Source: Candidatus Margulisiibacteriota bacterium
Lineage (GTDB): Bacteria > Margulisbacteria > Riflemargulisbacteria > GWF2-35-9
DNA length: 61,031 nucleotides
NCBI GenBank assembly: GCA_028715625.1
Contig: JAQURL010000006.1
Coordinates: 1-61,031, forward strand
Direction of reading: 5' to 3'
Both the position numbers and the translations under genes were made by a program. Positions 1 through 7,730 of this stretch are shown in pieces (the stretch's first letter is position 1; the number at the start of each line of letters is the position of its first letter). The notes beneath the pieces were generated by a model. It ran no database searches. It was not told where the DNA came from and worked only from the letters and a program-made list of their open reading frames with translations.

Positions 1-803
1 AAATACTGGAAGGCAAAGCGTTTGGCCTGATCTTTGAAAAACCCAGTACCCGAACATATGTTTCCTTTGATATAGCAATCAATGACCTGGGTGGGCACTC
101 AGTTACGCTACCCGTAACATCACTTGGGAACCGTGAATCCATATATGACATAGCGAAAACCATGGAACGTTATGTAGACGGCCTGATTATAAGAACATTT
201 AAACAGCAGACCTTAGAAGATTTTGCCAGATATTTTTCCAAGCCTGTTATCAATGCTCTCTCTGATAAATTTCACCCCTGCCAGATTATGGCAGACTACC
301 AGACTATAGTAGAAAAAAAGGGTAAGAAAAAAGTAAAGATAGCCTATCTTGGTGACGGTTTTAATGTAGCCAACTGCCTGACTATTCTTTCCAGTACAGT
401 GGGTTATGATATACACCTGGGAATGCCAAAAGGTTATGAACCTTCCGCTGAAATTTTAGCCCTGGCGAAAAAAAATGCCCTAAAAAGCGGATCCAGTATA
501 GTTGTAAGTCATGACGCAAAGGCGGTAGCAGAAGATGCCGATGTTTTATATACCGACACGTGGATTCCCATGGGCAAAGAAGCTGAGGAAAATAAACGCA
601 TCAAAGTATTTCAACCTTTTCAATTGAACACGACCATTCTAAAAAAAGCTAAAAAAGACGCAATAGTAATGCATTGTCTGCCGGCACATCGGGGACAGGA
701 AATAACCGATGAAGTCATCGACGGCAAGCAATCAGTTGTATTTGATGAAGCTGAGAACAGACTGCATATTCAAAAAGCGATTCTCACTTATTTATACAGC
801 TAA
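1..803 (+). CDS. argF: Ornithine carbamoyltransferase, 5'-truncated by the window edge
   Basis: Reading frame 3 is open from base 3 to the TAA at 801-803, giving 266 visible residues; the first ATG in frame (162) is internal. The product transfers the carbamoyl group of carbamoyl phosphate to ornithine, making citrulline in arginine biosynthesis in the cytoplasm. Visible signatures are the carbamoyl-phosphate loop FEKPSTRT near the visible start, HPCQ, the TDTW..MG loop that contacts ornithine in the family, and the catalytic HCLPAHRG near the C-terminus. About 45 N-terminal residues lie outside the window. In the ornithine loop the usual Ser of SMG is Pro (WIPMG), which is odd. Aspartate transcarbamoylase is unlikely because the HPCQ and HCLPAHRG forms are OTC-like. 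Confidence 0.93.
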   Translation, partial: ILEGKAFGLIFEKPSTRTYVSFDIAINDLGGHSVTLPVTSLGNRESIYDIAKTMERYVDGLIIRTFKQQTLEDFARYFSKPVINALSDKFHPCQIMADYQTIVEKKGKKKVKIAYLGDGFNVANCLTILSSTVGYDIHLGMPKGYEPSAEILALAKKNALKSGSSIVVSHDAKAVAEDADVLYTDTWIPMGKEAEENKRIKVFQPFQLNTTILKKAKKDAIVMHCLPAHRGQEITDEVIDGKQSVVFDEAENRLHIQKAILTYLYS

Positions 804-842
804 GCAGTACATTCCTGTATTATATTTAACCTGTAAACAAAT

Positions 843-871
843 TTAATGTCCATTTAAAAAAATGCTATACT
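843..871 (+). promoter_or_regulatory. Putative leaderless promoter of the GNAT gene
   Basis: A good -10 hexamer TATACT (866-871) with a weak -35 TTAATG (843-848) at 17 bp. The -10 ends 7 nt before the ATG at 879 and no Shine-Dalgarno sequence is present, so the mRNA would start at or next to the start codon. Confidence 0.4.
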
Positions 872-878
872 AAAAATA

Positions 879-1349
879 ATGATAAAAAACATAACAATCC
901 AAAGCTTTAAGCCCGGCCAGGAAAAAGAAATCTATTTGTTGATTAAAAAGGTTTTTGACGAACTGATCGGCATTGAATATTCCGCTGAAGGTATAACGAG
1001 TTTTTATGATTTTATAGATCCGCAAAATATCCTGAACAGATTTCTAAACAAAAATATTATACTTCTGGCAAAAGACAATGGAAAGATCGTCGGAATGCTG
1101 GAAACACGAGACTTTAATCATATCTGCCTGTTCTTTGTAAACAAAAAATATCACCATCAAGGGATCGGTAAAAAATTATTTTTGAAAATGTTAAGTATGG
1201 TAAAAAGTCATACAAAATTTATTGATGTAAACGCTTCACCATATTCTGAAAAAATTTATGCGAAATTGGGCTTCCAAAAAACAAGCGAACAAACAGTTAA
1301 AAATGGTATAAAATTTATCCCGATGAAAATGACTATATCGTCCTCATAA
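879..1349 (+). CDS. GNAT-family N-acetyltransferase
   Basis: A 156-residue protein of typical GNAT length. The acetyl-CoA pyrophosphate-binding motif appears as HHQGIGKKL after a beta strand (CLFFVNKKYHHQGIG), followed by a C-terminal ASPYSEKIYAKLGF segment typical of motif B. It should transfer an acetyl group from acetyl-CoA to an amine on a small molecule or protein; the substrate cannot be told from sequence. It stands alone between argF (same strand, 75 nt upstream) and a convergent small gene. The ATG at 879 is 7 nt after a -10 hexamer and has no Shine-Dalgarno, fitting leaderless translation. Confidence 0.85.
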   Translation: MIKNITIQSFKPGQEKEIYLLIKKVFDELIGIEYSAEGITSFYDFIDPQNILNRFLNKNIILLAKDNGKIVGMLETRDFNHICLFFVNKKYHHQGIGKKLFLKMLSMVKSHTKFIDVNASPYSEKIYAKLGFQKTSEQTVKNGIKFIPMKMTISSS

Positions 1350-1354
1350 TTAAT

Positions 1355-1759
1355 TTACTTCCGCTTAAATATGGCCTCCATAATTCTTCCACCCATCTCT
1401 TCGTGTGACAATTTTTCTGATATTTCCTGATAATATTTATCCATAGCTGTTTTCAATATTCTGCTTTTCTCCAATTCCTGACCGACATCCTTATTATGGA
1501 GGGCGGCATATTTTTTTATTCTATCCAGTTCAAGTACAAATTCGCTGAACTGTGCCTGATCAGGGCTGTTACTTGCGATATCAGCCAATAACTTTTCACA
1601 CCAAACAATTTCGGAATTTAACTGCACTTTCCCAAAATCCATCAATCCTGCTCTTATCATTTGTTCAGCAATAGTCTGTTGAGGCTGTGAACCCCCTACA
1701 ACTCCTATTCCCTTTCTGGATTTTTTTTGTTTTTTTAAATTGATAATTTTCTTATTCAA
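1355..1759 (-). CDS. Hypothetical small helical protein
   Basis: A 134-residue protein that I do not recognise. The first 20 residues are Lys-rich (KKII, KKQKKSRKG), followed by a Gly/Ser/Gln stretch and then mostly amphipathic helix. It has no signal peptide and no membrane segment. The start is a TTG at 1759 preceded by AAAGGA at suitable spacing, which supports it being a real gene. It ends 5 nt from the convergent GNAT gene. The basic N-terminus could bind nucleic acid, but this is only inference. Confidence 0.55.
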   Translation of the reverse strand: MNKKIINLKKQKKSRKGIGVVGGSQPQQTIAEQMIRAGLMDFGKVQLNSEIVWCEKLLADIASNSPDQAQFSEFVLELDRIKKYAALHNKDVGQELEKSRILKTAMDKYYQEISEKLSHEEMGGRIMEAIFKRK

Positions 1760-1886
1760 ATGCTATTCCTTTTGCAATTTATTTATATATCGTATCAGGG
1801 TAGGAATAAAATTCATCAGACTAATTTTATTGCTAAGTTTTTGATTCAAGTGAAAACATGTTTCGATAATTTTATGAATTAAAAAT

Positions 1887-4800
1887 CTAGCGATGAAACT
1901 CGCTGTCCAGAGGTTTCCCGAAAAATTTGTGAGCCAGCTTTGCTTTGGTCCCGTCTAAAATATTATAAACACAGGGGACTACAACCAGGGTAAGCATAGT
2001 TGCCACAGCCAAACCGAAAATAACGGCATTAGACATAGAGGCCCACCATTCTGAAGAATCGGAATGTGTAACAATAATAAACTTGTGAAAATCTATACTC
2101 ACACCTGTAGACATCGGCAGCAATCCCAGAATTGCCGTAGATGCGGTAAGCAGCACCGGACGTGTTCTGATAATGCCCGCGTGGACCAGGGCTTCAATCC
2201 TGCTCATGCCTTTTTCGCGCAGTCTGACTGTGAAATCCAGAAGCAATATACCGTTCTTAACGACTATACCCGCGAGAGTGATTACACCGACACCGGTCAT
2301 GATGATACAAAAAGGTGTTCTGGTAATTATCAGGCCCCAGAGCAGCCCGATAAACGTTAAAACAATTGTACCCAGTATGATAATGGGTATCAGGAAGGAA
2401 TGAAACTGAGCTATCAATACTAAAAAAATTAAAAATATGGTAAACAAAAAAGCATTGGATAAAAAGCTCGAGGCTTTTTTCTGTTCTTCTTCTTCACCGG
2501 TAAAACTTATTTTATAACCTTCAGGTACTACCAGGGTTTTTGCCAGCATTTTTTTAACGTCCCCTCGCAAGACCTGGCTGTTATAACCTTTCTCAACTTC
2601 AGCGGTAACTTCTATTACCCGATCAAACTCTTTATGCTGGATATAACCTATTCCTTTAGAAAAATGAATATCTGCGAAAACTTTCAGGGGTATATTTTTA
2701 CCCTGGAAATTCATAACAAAAATATTTTCTATATCCTCCAGGTTTTGTCGGCTTTCCTGGGGATAACGCACGGTTATATCGTATTCATCACCGGTATCCT
2801 TGTCCCTGAAAACTGATACTTTTGTACCGTAAATAGCTGTTCTTATGGCTCCGGCAACTAACGCCGTATTAACTCCCAGTAAAGCCATTTTGCCACGATC
2901 CAGGCTCACGGTTATTTCCGGCAAACCTTCTTCATAAGTATCCTGAATATTAATGAGGCCTTTTATATTTTTTAATTGTTTCTGCACTTGTTCGGAATAA
3001 TCAATAAGTTTGTCAAAGTTCTCGCCGCTGATACGTACTGATACAGGAGCTCCTCTGGGAGGGCCTCCCTCAGGTCTGGTAACATCAATCTCCGCACCCG
3101 GCACATCTCTAACCTCTTCCCTTATTTTTTTCAAGGTATCTCTGGGGTCGAAATCCTTACCGACCGGATCAATGGCCCGCTGCTTAAAATCTATAGCAAT
3201 CTGCGCTTTATTGGGATTGGTCTGGCCAGGGTTAAATCCGCCTATCTGACCACCGATATTGGCGTTGAAATTTTTAATATCATCATATTTATATAGAAAT
3301 TTTTCTATCCTTGAGGCGACTTTGTCGGTCTCGCTCAAAACAGCATCGCCTGGCAACTTCACAGTAATATAACCCTGAGTAGGTGTTATATCCGGGAAAA
3401 AAATCACTCCTTTGCCCAATTTACCATAGGCGATTATTGAAATTATGAGCAGCATGAATACAAAACCAATTGTAGCTTTGCTATGTTTTAAAGCAAATCT
3501 GAGCAAACGCTCATAAGCCTGCATAATACGCCCAGGTTGTTTCTGATTGTCTTCACCTTCATTTTGAAAATTTTGTTTGTGAGCGGAAGCAATACCCATT
3601 ATCCGCGAACCGATAACCGGATTTACAAACAGCGCAATGACCAGAGAACAGGTTAATGTAACAATGACCGTAACCGGCATATAACCCATGAACTTGCCCA
3701 TAATCCCAGGCCAGAAAACAAGAGGGAAAAAAGCCGCGAGAGTGGTAAGAGTAGAAGTTATTACCGGTATGGCAACTTCTTTGGTACCCTGGTAACAGGC
3801 TTTTTTCAACTTTACACCTTTTTCCAGATAACGATAAATGTTTTCAACTACAACTATGGCGTCATCGGCCAATAATCCCAAAACCAATACCAGGGAAAAC
3901 AATACAATCATATTCAGCGTGTAACCCAGTTTCTGCAAAATTATAAAAGACAAAAACATGGAAAGCGGTATTGCGGTTGATACAAGAATAGCGTTACGAA
4001 ATCCAAGGAAGATAAACAGAACTATAGCTACTAAAAGAAATCCGGTAATAACATGATTTTCCAGATCAAAAACCATTTCCTTGATTTGTATAGACTGGTC
4101 ACCTACAAAAGATATCTTCAATCCTTCAATCTTCTGCTTTTTCATATAGTCGTTAGTAACTTTTTTCACTTTTTCGGAAATTTCCAGCAAATTGGTACCG
4201 GACCTTTTGGTTAGTGAAATCGAAATGTTCGGTTCGCCGTTAAATCTGGAGTAACTTTCCTGATCTTTGAATGTATCTACAACTTCGGCGATATCCTTTA
4301 AAAATATCGGAGTACCTTTGGCGGACTTTATTATGATATTACGAATTTCTTCGATGTTATTAAACTCCCCCGGTATTCGTATGGAATATTTGGCTTTACC
4401 CATATCAATATTACCGCCGGGGATGTTGATATTTTCACCCTGAATAGCCCTGGCAATATCCATGTAGGACAGCAGTTTTTCCTGTAATTTTTCAGGAGAA
4501 ACGATAATTCTAATTTCTCTTTCCTGGCCGCCGATAACATTTACGTCCAGCACTCCATTAACTTTTTCCAGTTCGTCTTTGAGCTTGTCTGCTATTTGCT
4601 TAAGCCTTACCAGGTCCAGACGTCCATATAAGTTAACATAAATAAATGGAAAATTTTCGAAACTGAACTCATTCACCGCGGGTGGGTCAGCGTCTTTGGG
4701 CAAATCGTTCTTGGCCAGATCAACCCTGTCTTTAACACGCTGCAAATCGGTTTCGATATCTGTATCGGGTGAGAACTCCAGAAAAATAGAAGAAACACTT

Positions 4801-5057
4801 TCACGGGATGTACTGGTGATTTTATCCAGACCTTTAATATTTTTTAATTTCTTTTCTAAAGGGTCGGTAACTAATGTTTCTATGTCCTTGGGTGATACAC
4901 CAAGATAAAAAGTGTTTATAAAAATATAAGGTACCTTGATATCAGGGAATATTTCTCTGGGCATGGAAAAATAAGATTTGATACCAAAAATTACTATGAT
5001 AAAAACAGTAACAAAAATTGTAAGATAATTTTTTATAGCGAATTTAATAAGTTTCAT
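1887..5057 (-). CDS. RND-family (HAE1/AcrB-like) efflux transporter
   Basis: A 1056-residue inner-membrane pump of full family length. It starts with a cytoplasmic MKLIKFAIKN stub and TM1, has a large periplasmic loop ending around residue 330, a central TM bundle, a second periplasmic loop, and a C-terminal TM bundle. The proton-relay residues are present: Asp398-Asp399 in LLADDAIVVVEN (TM4) and Lys934 in VVKNGILLLDF (TM10). It therefore looks like a proton-driven exporter of organic compounds, not a SecDF-type protein. It is the third gene of a tolC-adaptor-pump operon, 20 nt after the adaptor, with a GAGG Shine-Dalgarno. Given the neighbouring biosynthetic megagene, it may export that product; this is inference. 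Confidence 0.92.
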   Translation of the reverse strand: MKLIKFAIKNYLTIFVTVFIIVIFGIKSYFSMPREIFPDIKVPYIFINTFYLGVSPKDIETLVTDPLEKKLKNIKGLDKITSTSRESVSSIFLEFSPDTDIETDLQRVKDRVDLAKNDLPKDADPPAVNEFSFENFPFIYVNLYGRLDLVRLKQIADKLKDELEKVNGVLDVNVIGGQEREIRIIVSPEKLQEKLLSYMDIARAIQGENINIPGGNIDMGKAKYSIRIPGEFNNIEEIRNIIIKSAKGTPIFLKDIAEVVDTFKDQESYSRFNGEPNISISLTKRSGTNLLEISEKVKKVTNDYMKKQKIEGLKISFVGDQSIQIKEMVFDLENHVITGFLLVAIVLFIFLGFRNAILVSTAIPLSMFLSFIILQKLGYTLNMIVLFSLVLVLGLLADDAIVVVENIYRYLEKGVKLKKACYQGTKEVAIPVITSTLTTLAAFFPLVFWPGIMGKFMGYMPVTVIVTLTCSLVIALFVNPVIGSRIMGIASAHKQNFQNEGEDNQKQPGRIMQAYERLLRFALKHSKATIGFVFMLLIISIIAYGKLGKGVIFFPDITPTQGYITVKLPGDAVLSETDKVASRIEKFLYKYDDIKNFNANIGGQIGGFNPGQTNPNKAQIAIDFKQRAIDPVGKDFDPRDTLKKIREEVRDVPGAEIDVTRPEGGPPRGAPVSVRISGENFDKLIDYSEQVQKQLKNIKGLINIQDTYEEGLPEITVSLDRGKMALLGVNTALVAGAIRTAIYGTKVSVFRDKDTGDEYDITVRYPQESRQNLEDIENIFVMNFQGKNIPLKVFADIHFSKGIGYIQHKEFDRVIEVTAEVEKGYNSQVLRGDVKKMLAKTLVVPEGYKISFTGEEEEQKKASSFLSNAFLFTIFLIFLVLIAQFHSFLIPIIILGTIVLTFIGLLWGLIITRTPFCIIMTGVGVITLAGIVVKNGILLLDFTVRLREKGMSRIEALVHAGIIRTRPVLLTASTAILGLLPMSTGVSIDFHKFIIVTHSDSSEWWASMSNAVIFGLAVATMLTLVVVPCVYNILDGTKAKLAHKFFGKPLDSEFHR

Positions 5058-5077
5058 TCTAAAATTACCTCAGTATT

Positions 5078-6172
5078 TTATTCGATAACATTAACTTTGG
5101 AATTTTCCGCTACATATTTGTTGCCTTCAATTATCAAATGATCTCCCTTTTTTAAACCCTTGATAACCCTGACAACATCTTCCTTGGCGTCTCCCAGCTC
5201 AATATCTCTTCTTACGGCTATCCCGTTTTCTTCCAGATAAACATAGTTTCCGTTACCGGATTGTTCAACAAGACTGAAAGGTATAACAACTGCGTTCTGA
5301 TAGGTGTCCAGGAGGATAGAAATATCCGCGATCATGCCACCTTTGACGATCCCGTTTTTGTTGTCAAATTCAATCAATACCGGAAAAGTTTTGGTATCCT
5401 GATTGGCCTGAGTACCGACATGGGTAATATCTCCGGTAATAACCAGTTCAGGGTAGGCGCTAAGTTTTATAGTAACATCATTACCTTTTCTAATTCTTAC
5501 TATACTTAATTCATTTACACCGACTTCAGCTTCCATTTTATCGGTATTTACAATTCTTACAATTTGTTTGCCAGGTCCTGCGGTTTCGTAAAGGTCTATA
5601 TATTTTTCGGCTATTACACCGTTTATAGGACTTACAATTTTGGAGTTATTAAAATTTATTTTGGCCAGGCTTAAAGAGGCCTGCGCAACCTTAAACTGAG
5701 TAGCAGCTCCTTCTATCTGCTGATCGGAGATAAGTTTCTTTTCAAATAAATTTTTTTGTCTTTTATAAGTACTGGCTGCCAACTCATAGTTAGCCTGTGC
5801 TTGTCTCAAAGTAGCTTCTACCATATCAGGATCAATACGGGCTATAAGCTGGCCCTTTTTAACTTTCATACCGATTTCGGCATTCAAATAGGTCACTTCT
5901 CCACCCAATTTTGCGCTTATGACATAATCTTCTTTGGCCTTTAAAGTGGCAACCGTTTTTACGTTGGCGGTAAAATTCTGTTCTTGCAGGACCATTATCT
6001 TTACAGGTATTATTTTGTCCTGTCCGTTTGCAGACTGTTTATTTTCCAGGCTTAGCTTTTTGGCTATTTTTGCCTGCTGCAAAGCTGCCTTTGAATTTTT
6101 TCTGGTTATAAAAGTGTTGCAACCAAAAATTACCAGGATAATAATTATGGCAATGACCAGAGTTTTTTTCAT
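5078..6172 (-). CDS. RND periplasmic adaptor (membrane fusion protein)
   Basis: A 364-residue HlyD/AcrA-type adaptor that links the RND pump to the TolC channel. An N-terminal hydrophobic segment (residues 5-17) ends in IFGC, a plausible lipobox with Cys18, so it may be a lipoprotein anchored in the inner membrane. Next come a lipoyl half (VISAKLGGEVTYLNAEIGMKV), a helical hairpin (about 120-175), the second lipoyl half (ISPING-like IVSPINGVIAEKYI), a beta-barrel, and a membrane-proximal domain ending GLKKGDHLIIEGN. The start codon overlaps the tolC stop by 4 nt (ATGA), implying translational coupling. Confidence 0.9.
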   Translation of the reverse strand: MKKTLVIAIIIILVIFGCNTFITRKNSKAALQQAKIAKKLSLENKQSANGQDKIIPVKIMVLQEQNFTANVKTVATLKAKEDYVISAKLGGEVTYLNAEIGMKVKKGQLIARIDPDMVEATLRQAQANYELAASTYKRQKNLFEKKLISDQQIEGAATQFKVAQASLSLAKINFNNSKIVSPINGVIAEKYIDLYETAGPGKQIVRIVNTDKMEAEVGVNELSIVRIRKGNDVTIKLSAYPELVITGDITHVGTQANQDTKTFPVLIEFDNKNGIVKGGMIADISILLDTYQNAVVIPFSLVEQSGNGNYVYLEENGIAVRRDIELGDAKEDVVRVIKGLKKGDHLIIEGNKYVAENSKVNVIE

Positions 6173-7551
6173 AATTTATACTCCTTTTCCACGTATCTGG
6201 CTAACTGGCCAATAGACTTCAGCCATTTGATAACCTGCAGCGCATATTCCACTTTCGCTTCAATGAGCTTGCTTCTGGCGTTCAAAAGCTGATTATGCGC
6301 GTCGATTAACTCCAGATTAGTGACGTCTCCTAAATTATATCGTGAGCGAGTGAAGTTTGTTGCTTCAATATTTACTTTTTCTTCTTCTTCGATAGATTCT
6401 ATTTTTGCTTTGGCTGCTTTAATACCATGCAGATTATTGGTCAGTTCATTATCAATTGATTTTTTCATCTGCTCCTGTTGCTTGCTGATAATTTCATAAT
6501 TGGCCTGAGCTTCATCTACTTTGGACTGAGTTGTTCCGAAATCAAAAACATTCCAGTTGCCGTTAATACCATATGACCAATCACGATTGGCATCATTAAA
6601 ACTGAAACCGGTACTATTTTGATAACCATAGGAACCGACCAGCATGACTGTCGGCCAGTAGTTGCCGCGCTGAATATCGATATTTGTCTGCAACAGCTTT
6701 AAAGTATTCTCAAACTGCAGATAGTCACTGCGTTCATTAATAACTTTATTCAAATCCGCATCCACAGGATAATTATTAGCCTGATACAGATCATTGATAA
6801 TAGAGCTGTCCAGCTTTCTTACTGCCAATTTTGTATTAAGTAAAAGTTCCAAATTGTTATATAAAGTATCAAGGTTGTTTTTTAAATTTATTAGCGATAC
6901 CTTAATCGACGCCAAGCCGGACTTGCTGCGTAAAACATCCATCTGGGTAGCCAGACCGTTCTTTTGAAGTTCCACAGCTTTATTTAATATCTGGTCAAAT
7001 TGCTTTTTTGTGTCTTCCAGAACTTCGATATTTTTTTCCAGTTGAATTATTGTTAAGTATAAACTGAATATATTTGAATAAACTTCTTCTTTAGTAAAAT
7101 CAAGCTGGGCCTGCGCCGCTTTAAGCCCATAATCAGAAGCAATGATTGCCGGCATAACATTTCCGTTAAAAATTATTTGAGATACTGAAGCCTTGGCAGA
7201 ATAAATATCATTCACATTCAAAGCAGATAAGCTGCCAAATGCTGACATATTAATAGATGGAACATTGGCAAAAGCAGCTCCGAAACTTGAAAAAGCAGTA
7301 TTAGACAATCGGTTCTGATAACTATCAATCTTGTTATAGCCCGCTGCTATTGAAAATTTGGGAAAAACCGTTGACCAGGCCTGATTGGTTTGCGCCCTGG
7401 CTATATTATATTTATCACGGGCGATCTGGATCTGCAGATTGTTTTGATTTGCTAAATTGATTACCGCGGGAATGCTTACAATATCTGAAGAAACAACCTC
7501 GGCCCATAAACCAGCAGAAAGTAATATCAAAATTAGAACTATTCTTTTCAT
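6169..7551 (-). CDS. TolC-family outer-membrane channel
   Basis: A 460-residue outer-membrane efflux protein and first gene of the RND operon. It has a clear signal peptide (MKRIVLILILLSAGLWA, cleavage near Ala17). Two TolC repeats follow, each rich in long heptad helices (for example ANLANQNNLQIQIARDKYNIARAQ-like in the first and DEAQANYEIISKQQEQ in the second). It forms the trimeric exit duct for the adaptor-pump complex. The GGTGATCTG Shine-Dalgarno just upstream of the ATG is a strong anti-16S match. Upstream lies a TetR-type operator overlapping the transcription start (7572-7586). Confidence 0.92.
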   Translation of the reverse strand: MKRIVLILILLSAGLWAEVVSSDIVSIPAVINLANQNNLQIQIARDKYNIARAQTNQAWSTVFPKFSIAAGYNKIDSYQNRLSNTAFSSFGAAFANVPSINMSAFGSLSALNVNDIYSAKASVSQIIFNGNVMPAIIASDYGLKAAQAQLDFTKEEVYSNIFSLYLTIIQLEKNIEVLEDTKKQFDQILNKAVELQKNGLATQMDVLRSKSGLASIKVSLINLKNNLDTLYNNLELLLNTKLAVRKLDSSIINDLYQANNYPVDADLNKVINERSDYLQFENTLKLLQTNIDIQRGNYWPTVMLVGSYGYQNSTGFSFNDANRDWSYGINGNWNVFDFGTTQSKVDEAQANYEIISKQQEQMKKSIDNELTNNLHGIKAAKAKIESIEEEEKVNIEATNFTRSRYNLGDVTNLELIDAHNQLLNARSKLIEAKVEYALQVIKWLKSIGQLARYVEKEYKL

Positions 7552-7571
7552 CAGATCACCTTTTTTGCTTT

Positions 7572-7586
7572 ATGAACACTGTTCAT
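7572..7586. promoter_or_regulatory. TetR-type operator of the efflux operon
   Basis: A perfect 7-1-7 palindrome ATGAACA-C-TGTTCAT. The same half-sites with the other central base occur at 18307-18321 over the tetR promoter. It abuts the -10 hexamer of the tolC promoter and covers the likely transcription start, so binding would repress. Confidence 0.75.
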
Positions 7587-7612
7587 TATAGCATGAAACC
7601 TTGCTTCGTCAA
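7585..7612 (-). promoter_or_regulatory. Promoter of the tolC-adaptor-RND operon
   Basis: On the minus strand: -35 TTGACG (7612-7607), 16-bp spacer, extended -10 TGC-TATAAT (TATAAT 7590-7585). This is close to the sigma-70 consensus. The expected start falls in the palindrome at 7572-7586, leaving a leader of about 27 nt with a Shine-Dalgarno. Confidence 0.75.
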
Positions 7613-7620
7613 CCATGATT

Positions 7621-7644
7621 ATATTAACTTTTGTTCGTTAATAT
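7621..7644. promoter_or_regulatory. Inverted repeat in the divergent region before the giant fusion gene
   Basis: Perfect 8-bp arms ATATTAAC / GTTAATAT separated by 8 nt (TTTTGTTC). It lies upstream of both the minus-strand tolC promoter and the plus-strand giant gene. It could be an operator; the binder is unknown. Confidence 0.4.
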
Positions 7645-7661
7645 TTCAATTAAATAATTTT

Positions 7662-7676
7662 GCTGAAAATTTCAGC
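7662..7676. promoter_or_regulatory. 15-bp palindrome upstream of the giant fusion gene
   Basis: Perfect palindrome GCTGAAA-A-TTTCAGC, ending 7 bp before the putative -35 element of the giant gene (7684). The position fits an activator or repressor site. It differs from the TetR operator. Confidence 0.4.
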
Positions 7677-7683
7677 CAAATCT

Positions 7684-7710
7684 GCAACTTTTACCTTTTA
7701 TGTACGTTAT
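7684..7710 (+). promoter_or_regulatory. Putative sigma-28-like promoter of the giant fusion gene (weakest member)
   Basis: GCAA (7684-7687), 15 nt, then TACGTTAT (7703-7710). The 4-15-8 spacing equals that of five other sites in the window, but the -10 deviates (CGTTAT against CGATAA). It lies 20 nt before the ATG at 7731. Confidence 0.35.
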
Positions 7711-7730
7711 TTTAATAGGTAAATACGCGT

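Noticed and set aside
1775-1830. TACGATAT upstream of the 134-residue gene as a seventh promoter of the set
   Set aside because: The -35 4-mer at the fixed spacing does not match; a partial match needs a 16-nt spacer.
1830-1880. AAACATGTTT palindrome after the RND gene as a terminator
   Set aside because: The stem is weak and lacks a U-tract.
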